DNA from: JBGSQR01 sp964509295
GTDB taxonomy: Bacteria; Desulfobacterota; Desulfuromonadia; Geobacterales; Pseudopelobacteraceae
DNA: 64,000 nucleotides
Direction: 5' to 3'
Assembly (NCBI GenBank): GCA_964509295.1
Contig: CAZDWS010000001.1
Span: 434,001 to 498,000 of the forward strand
In this document: positions 60,193 to 64,000 of the stretch, piece after piece
How the letters are laid out: every line of letters starts with the position of its first letter
Position numbering within the stretch: the first letter of the stretch is position 1
Made by a program: the position numbers and the translations under genes
Notes under the pieces: generated by a model
Seen by the model: the letters and a program-made list of their open reading frames with translations, nothing else
Database searches by the model: none
What the model was told of the DNA's origin: nothing

Positions 60193-60368
60193 TGCTTGCT
60201 CCCGTACTGCTAGACGACTCTTTGCTTAGTCACGTTAAACCATATCTGACATTTGTATGATTATGCGATACATTCATTCATACTGAATTGCTAAAGAATG
60301 GTTGCAAATGTTTAGTAATTCGCCCTCTGTTTTTGACGGAAAAAACGTCCTTTCAAACACTTTATCGA

Positions 60369-61484
60369 TTATTTGCGATAACTGATCCTATAGATGGCGT
60401 CCGCTTTATCATCTGATACCAGCATACTGCCGTCCGGCATGATCTGCAAGTCAACTGGACGTCCCCAGGCGCTGCCGTTCTGAAGCCACCCATCTGCAAA
60501 AGTCTCGTAGGATACGGCACGGTTGCCCTGGAGGCGCACCAGGGTGATCCGGTAGCCGATGGGTGTGAGGCGGTTCCATGAGCCGTGCTCGGCGATAAAG
60601 ATCTGCTCCCTATAACTTTCCGGGAACATTTTACCGGTATAGAACCGCATGCCGAGTGATGCTACGTGAGGGCCTAGTTCCATCTCCGGCGGAACAAACT
60701 TATCCATGCTCCGGTTCTTGCCGTACTCCGGATCAGGGATATTCCGCCCGTGCCAATATGGAAAACCGAAGTGCAGACCGGCCCTGGCTGCACGATTGAG
60801 TTCGTCGGGCGGCAGGTTGCTCCCCATCCAGTCGCGACCGTTATCGGTGAACCAGAGCTCGCCTGTTCGGGGGTGCCAGTCGAAGCCGACGGTGTTGCGT
60901 ACTCCCCGGACAAATATTTCAAGATTGCTGCCATCTGCTGCCATGCGCATGATGGAGGCGAAGCGCGGATCCTTCTCGTCGCAGACGTTGCATGGGGCTC
61001 CTACCGGAACGTAAAGCCTGTTGTCCGGTCCAAAGCGGATGAACTTCCAGCCATGATGACTTTTGTCCGGAAAAGAATCATTTATCGTTACAGGTTTGGG
61101 AGGATTATTCAAACGCGCCTCAATGTTGTCGAAGCGGATTACACGGTTGATTTCAGCAACATAGAGGGCTCCATCACGGAAAGCAACGCCATTGGGCGAT
61201 TTCAGGCCGTTGGCAATGGTAATTACCTGATCAGCTTTGTGGTCCTGATTGCGGTCTACAATGGCATAGACTTTTCCCCGGCTGCGACTGCCGACAAAAA
61301 GGGTGCCATTGGCGCCGAGGGTCATGGAGCGGGCCCCCGTCACGTTAGCGGCATATGCTGAGATGCTGAAACCGGGGGGAAGGCTGATCTCATCCAAGCG
61401 CAACTGTTCGCTGTTGCAGTTGGAATGTGTCATTAGTCCAAGCAAGATTGAAACAAAAACAGTTAATAAAGTTCTGGTTGCCAT
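60369..61484 (-). CDS. exported PQQ-dependent sugar dehydrogenase-like protein
   Basis: 371 aa. Signal peptide to about residue 25. Beta-propeller of the glucose/sorbosone dehydrogenase family, with NGVAFRDGALYVAE, HHGWKFIRFGPDNRLYVPVGAPCN, TDNGRDWMGSNLPPDELN and HGSWNR repeats. A CNVCD pair is present. The start is set at 61484 because it follows the upstream stop by 3 nt. It would oxidise sugar-like substrates in the periplasm. The cofactor and substrate are uncertain. Operon with the glutaredoxin-like gene. Confidence 0.85.
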   Translation of the reverse strand: MATRTLLTVFVSILLGLMTHSNCNSEQLRLDEISLPPGFSISAYAANVTGARSMTLGANGTLFVGSRSRGKVYAIVDRNQDHKADQVITIANGLKSPNGVAFRDGALYVAEINRVIRFDNIEARLNNPPKPVTINDSFPDKSHHGWKFIRFGPDNRLYVPVGAPCNVCDEKDPRFASIMRMAADGSNLEIFVRGVRNTVGFDWHPRTGELWFTDNGRDWMGSNLPPDELNRAARAGLHFGFPYWHGRNIPDPEYGKNRSMDKFVPPEMELGPHVASLGMRFYTGKMFPESYREQIFIAEHGSWNRLTPIGYRITLVRLQGNRAVSYETFADGWLQNGSAWGRPVDLQIMPDGSMLVSDDKADAIYRISYRK

Positions 61485-61486
61485 AG

Positions 61487-61900
61487 TCACTCGGTTTTTT
61501 CACTCTTTGCCGCTTCCTTAACGGCATTTTCAAATCGTTCCTTGCTGAAGCCCTGTAGCCTGATCTTGCCTCCAATAACCAATAACGGCACACCACGTTT
61601 AACATCCGGGACTCCTATCTGATCATAAATTTTCATCAGCTCATTGTAGTGGGCGTCATCCAGATCAACCTCTCGGTTGATATAAGGTATTTTGGCTTCA
61701 TCCAGATACTGTTTGGCTTCCATACAATGTGGACAAGTTGTCAAAGTATATATCACAACCGATGGATATTGAGTTTTTGCTTGAGGTTGTTTAGTTACGA
61801 TGGATTGCCTGATATCGGATGGCGGAGTGTCGGCAGCTAAAATGCCTGTTGCAGAAAAAATGAGACTTGCGCATACCAGAACTGATGCCAGTTTATACAT
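61487..61900 (-). CDS. exported glutaredoxin-like protein
   Basis: 137 aa. Signal peptide (about 1-22). Glutaredoxin fold with the active-site pair Cys56-Pro-His-Cys59 (TTCPHCMEAKQYL), a PHC order as in some disulfide carriers. VPLLVIGGKIRLQGF is the substrate-binding end. Operon with the PQQ-type gene; together with CcdA nearby it may pass electrons to periplasmic thiols. GGGAG precedes the ATG. Confidence 0.85.
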   Translation of the reverse strand: MYKLASVLVCASLIFSATGILAADTPPSDIRQSIVTKQPQAKTQYPSVVIYTLTTCPHCMEAKQYLDEAKIPYINREVDLDDAHYNELMKIYDQIGVPDVKRGVPLLVIGGKIRLQGFSKERFENAVKEAAKSEKTE

Positions 61901-61917
61901 TTTATTCTCCCTTTATT

Positions 61918-61963
61918 AACTGCTTTACACAACAGCAGTTTAGTTGATATTCTATTTTAGAAT
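61918..61963. promoter_or_regulatory. two inverted repeats in the divergent glutaredoxin/peroxiredoxin promoter region
   Basis: AACTGCT-N9-AGCAGTT at 61918-61940 and ATTCTA-TTT-TAGAAT at 61949-61963, inside the 135-bp gap that separates two exported thiol proteins. The second resembles small Fur/PerR-type palindromes, but not closely. One or both may control the pair. Confidence 0.4.
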
Positions 61964-62035
61964 TTTTATTACACACTAATCTATATAAAAATATCTATGC
62001 ACGTCAAAATTTCTATACTTAAAAAGGAAGGCGCC

Positions 62036-62731
62036 ATGATAACAAATAAAATTTTGAGTGGCATGTTTTTTCTGGCTGTAATCATTTTGTTTGGAACCTC
62101 GTCACTCCAGGCCGAAGAATATGCCCGCATGGACAATAAAATGCACCAGCCCTGTTGTGCCAACAATCTTTCGAATCTGTTGGAAAGAGGCAAAGTTTTT
62201 GCCAGGGTTGGCCACCCAGCTCCGGATTTCAATCTTGAGGCGGTTGTGGCTACGGCAAGCGGGCCAGGGTTCAAACGGTTGAAACTTCAGGATTACCGGG
62301 GTAAATGGCTTGTCTTGTTTTTCTACCCGGCTGATTTTACCTCTGTCTGTCCAACGGAGATCAGAGGGTTCAATGAATCGCTGGAAACGTTTAAAAAATT
62401 GAATGCCGAGGTGCTTGCAGTCTCAACTGACAGCAAATGGTCACACATGACCTGGATCAAGAGCGGGGAGCTGGGACGTCTCAACTATCCATTGCTGGCA
62501 GATTTTAACAAGGATATGTCGCGTCAGTACAGGGTGCTGGATGAAGAGGCAGGCGTTGCGTTAAGAGGACTCTTCCTGATAGACCCGCAGGGCGTAATCC
62601 AGTATCAGGTTACCCACAATCAGGATATTGGTCGTAGTGTTGACGAAACTGTTCGCGCCCTTGAAGCTCTTCAGACTGGCGGCATGTGCCCGCTGGGCTG
62701 GAAGCCGGGACAGAAAACCATTACCAAATAA
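62036..62731 (+). CDS. exported 2-Cys peroxiredoxin
   Basis: 231 aa. A signal-like N terminus (about 1-26, ending SSLQA) and then the AhpC/TSA fold. Peroxidatic Cys105 in DFTSVCPTE and the resolving Cys in GGMCPLGW near the C terminus make it a typical 2-Cys enzyme. Export is unusual for the family. GGAAGGCGCC site before the ATG at 62036. Divergent from the glutaredoxin gene, which could re-reduce it. Confidence 0.9.
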   Translation: MITNKILSGMFFLAVIILFGTSSLQAEEYARMDNKMHQPCCANNLSNLLERGKVFARVGHPAPDFNLEAVVATASGPGFKRLKLQDYRGKWLVLFFYPADFTSVCPTEIRGFNESLETFKKLNAEVLAVSTDSKWSHMTWIKSGELGRLNYPLLADFNKDMSRQYRVLDEEAGVALRGLFLIDPQGVIQYQVTHNQDIGRSVDETVRALEALQTGGMCPLGWKPGQKTITK

Positions 62732-62786
62732 AGAGAAAGAAGGCTGGCGTGTAATTCGCCATAGGTGGAAATAGCTGTAATTAAGC

Positions 62787-63512
62787 TCATTGCCCGAATA
62801 GTATGGTTGTGTAGCGACCCAGTTTGCTCATGGTGTCGGTGAAAATTATTACCCCCATGATTATCAAAAAGATTCCGGTAACTATTTCAAATATCCTGAT
62901 AGATTTCTTGAACCGGTTGAAAATTACTATAAAATGGTTAAATGCCAGCGACGACAGAAAGAATGGAATGGCAAGCCCCATTGAATAGACGACTAGCAGT
63001 CCGATTCCATGTAAAACCGTATCCTCTACAGAAGCCACAATCAGGATTGATGCCAGAATAGGGCCAATACAGGGGGTCCAGCCCGCAGCAAACGCAAGTC
63101 CTACCAAAAAGCTCCCGATGTAACCGACCGGTTTTTGATGGATGTTGACCCGTTTTTCACCGAATAATAAATGAATCGGTATCAGGCCGGTTATATGAAT
63201 TCCAAAGACGATCATCAGAGCCCCGCCGAATTTTCGGACGATGTCAACATGATCCCTAATAAAGCTGCCGATGAATGTTGCCGATGCTCCGAGCAAGACG
63301 AAAACAAAAGTAAATCCGGCAATAAAGAAAAGCGAATGGATGATGGTTTGTCTGCGAACTTTTTTCGAGGGATGCGCTTCGTTGAGTTCGGCAAAGGAAA
63401 AACCGGTAATGTAGGTTATGTATGACGGGATTAGCGGCAGGACACAGGGTGAGAGAAATGAAAGCAATCCGGCGATAAATGCGCCGATAAAGGTGATATT
63501 CGCCGATTCCAT
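62787..63512 (-). CDS. ccdA: cytochrome c biogenesis/thiol-transfer protein CcdA
   Basis: 241 aa with six membrane helices. Redox-active Cys23 in FLSPCVLPLIPSY and Cys148 in GWTPCIGP move electrons from cytoplasmic thioredoxin to periplasmic thiols. Its neighbours are exported glutaredoxin and peroxiredoxin, a reasonable set of clients. Short form without a thioredoxin domain. Confidence 0.94.
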   Translation of the reverse strand: MESANITFIGAFIAGLLSFLSPCVLPLIPSYITYITGFSFAELNEAHPSKKVRRQTIIHSLFFIAGFTFVFVLLGASATFIGSFIRDHVDIVRKFGGALMIVFGIHITGLIPIHLLFGEKRVNIHQKPVGYIGSFLVGLAFAAGWTPCIGPILASILIVASVEDTVLHGIGLLVVYSMGLAIPFFLSSLAFNHFIVIFNRFKKSIRIFEIVTGIFLIIMGVIIFTDTMSKLGRYTTILFGQ

Positions 63513-63605
63513 TCATACCCCCTCTGAGCAGTAATAATTCAAGAATAGCGGAAATGTTAAGCTGTAATTGGAAATGACTGATTATAAATCTTTTCAGGAT
63601 TGTTA

Positions 63606-63650
63606 AAACTTGAGGGTGCAATCATATCGGTTGCACCCTCAAGTTTATTC
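63606..63650 (-). terminator. strong hairpin past the coiled-coil gene
   Basis: Perfect 16-bp stem AAACTTGAGGGTGCAA / TTGCACCCTCAAGTTT with a 9-nt loop. It ends the gene at 63686-63964; the T-run is short on that side and longer on the other. Confidence 0.75.
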
Positions 63651-63685
63651 TTTTTAAACAATACACTAAGAACTAAAAAATAAGT

Positions 63686-63964
63686 TTAGGGCTTCAGCAG
63701 GTTATCAAGTTGTTTTTCTACGTCAGCCAACTTGGTTTTAAGCTTTTTGAGTTCAGCAGGAGTGTAAACCTTTGAACCTTTATTGATTTCTGCCTGTAGT
63801 TTGTCCATTTTTTCCTGAATGCTCAAAGTTGCGTTTTTGCAATCTTTTGAAATCAGCAGACACTGATCTTTTTGAGCTGGTGTCATAGTTTTTTCAGCTG
63901 CAAATGAAACGCTAACACCCATACATGCCAAAGCTAATACCAAATGAACGAACATTTTTTTCAT
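63686..63964 (-). CDS. small exported coiled-coil protein
   Basis: 92 aa from the ATG at 63964, which follows GGAGGTG. Signal peptide (about 1-23, SFA-AE). The mature part is helical and acidic/lysine-rich with two cysteines (QCLLISKDC) that could form a disulfide, and a C-terminal heptad pattern (ELKKLKTKLADVEKQLDNLL). No family recognised. Its own hairpin terminator follows. Confidence 0.7.
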   Translation of the reverse strand: MKKMFVHLVLALACMGVSVSFAAEKTMTPAQKDQCLLISKDCKNATLSIQEKMDKLQAEINKGSKVYTPAELKKLKTKLADVEKQLDNLLKP

Positions 63965-64000
63965 TGATGCACCTCCGAAGAAATTTAAACCACTGTGCAA

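Overview
The window looks like a chromosomal segment of a Geobacter-type bacterium (Desulfuromonadota, Geobacterales). Pointers are a DUF485/acetate-permease start at the left edge, GTP-dependent PEP carboxykinase, several lipoproteins, a di-haem cytochrome, many chemotaxis and HD-GYP proteins, an ArsR-methyltransferase (SahR-type) regulator of the SAH cycle, and GEMM-I riboswitches of the variant that binds 3',3'-cGAMP in Geobacter. The species cannot be named from the sequence.

Layout. 1-13 kb: partial DUF485 gene, a chemoreceptor, tRNA-Glu, pal, a metallo-beta-lactamase-fold enzyme, pckG, hypA, lipoproteins and a di-haem cytochrome, tatD, a glycosyltransferase, cardiolipin synthase, gpmI and tRNA-Pro. 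13-21.5 kb: nadA, then a minus-strand block of a CstA/BtsT-type transporter, an orphan IS3-OrfA-like HTH gene, a LytTR response regulator, a LytS/BtsS-like kinase, an MlaE permease and a repeat protein of unknown function. Five copies of TGAATGGT at exactly 21-bp spacing lie upstream of the transporter and of the HTH gene and match a LytTR/BtsR-like operator. 21.5-26.6 kb: nitronate monooxygenase, three palindromes and the sahR-like/zinc-protein/ahcY operon, then an SGNH esterase. 26.6-37.4 kb: a cheR-mcp-cheW mini-operon, an NlpC/P60 lysis-type protein, greB, a RelE-type toxin-antitoxin pair, argC, membrane proteins, an MFS transporter and ssb. 37.4-42.9 kb: hipBA, a malate synthase A-like gene, a decayed pyruvate kinase gene and larA. 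42.9-46.1 kb: two L,D-transpeptidase genes flanking a Braun-type lipoprotein gene, all behind two tandem GEMM-I riboswitches with cGAMP-type signatures. 46-54.7 kb: ilvA, unknown genes, a TetR/MotB-like unit with paired operators, a PH-domain protein and a FecR/OmpA/CHASE2-HD-GYP operon. 54.9-60.2 kb: citrate lyase genes citD-citE-citF-citC, a LysR regulator and citX. 60.3-64 kb: a periplasmic redox group (PQQ-type dehydrogenase, glutaredoxin, peroxiredoxin, CcdA) and a small coiled-coil protein.

The most interesting system is the riboswitch-controlled cell-envelope module (42.9-46.1 kb). Two aptamers in series, each followed by its own terminator, precede an L,D-transpeptidase, an Lpp-like lipoprotein ending in Lys-Lys and a second L,D-transpeptidase. 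This suggests that cGAMP sets the covalent attachment of the outer membrane to peptidoglycan. A second candidate is the BtsSR-like system with its repeat operators, coupled in one operon to an MlaE permease and a repeat protein of unknown function. All functions are predicted from sequence by eye; no database search was run.
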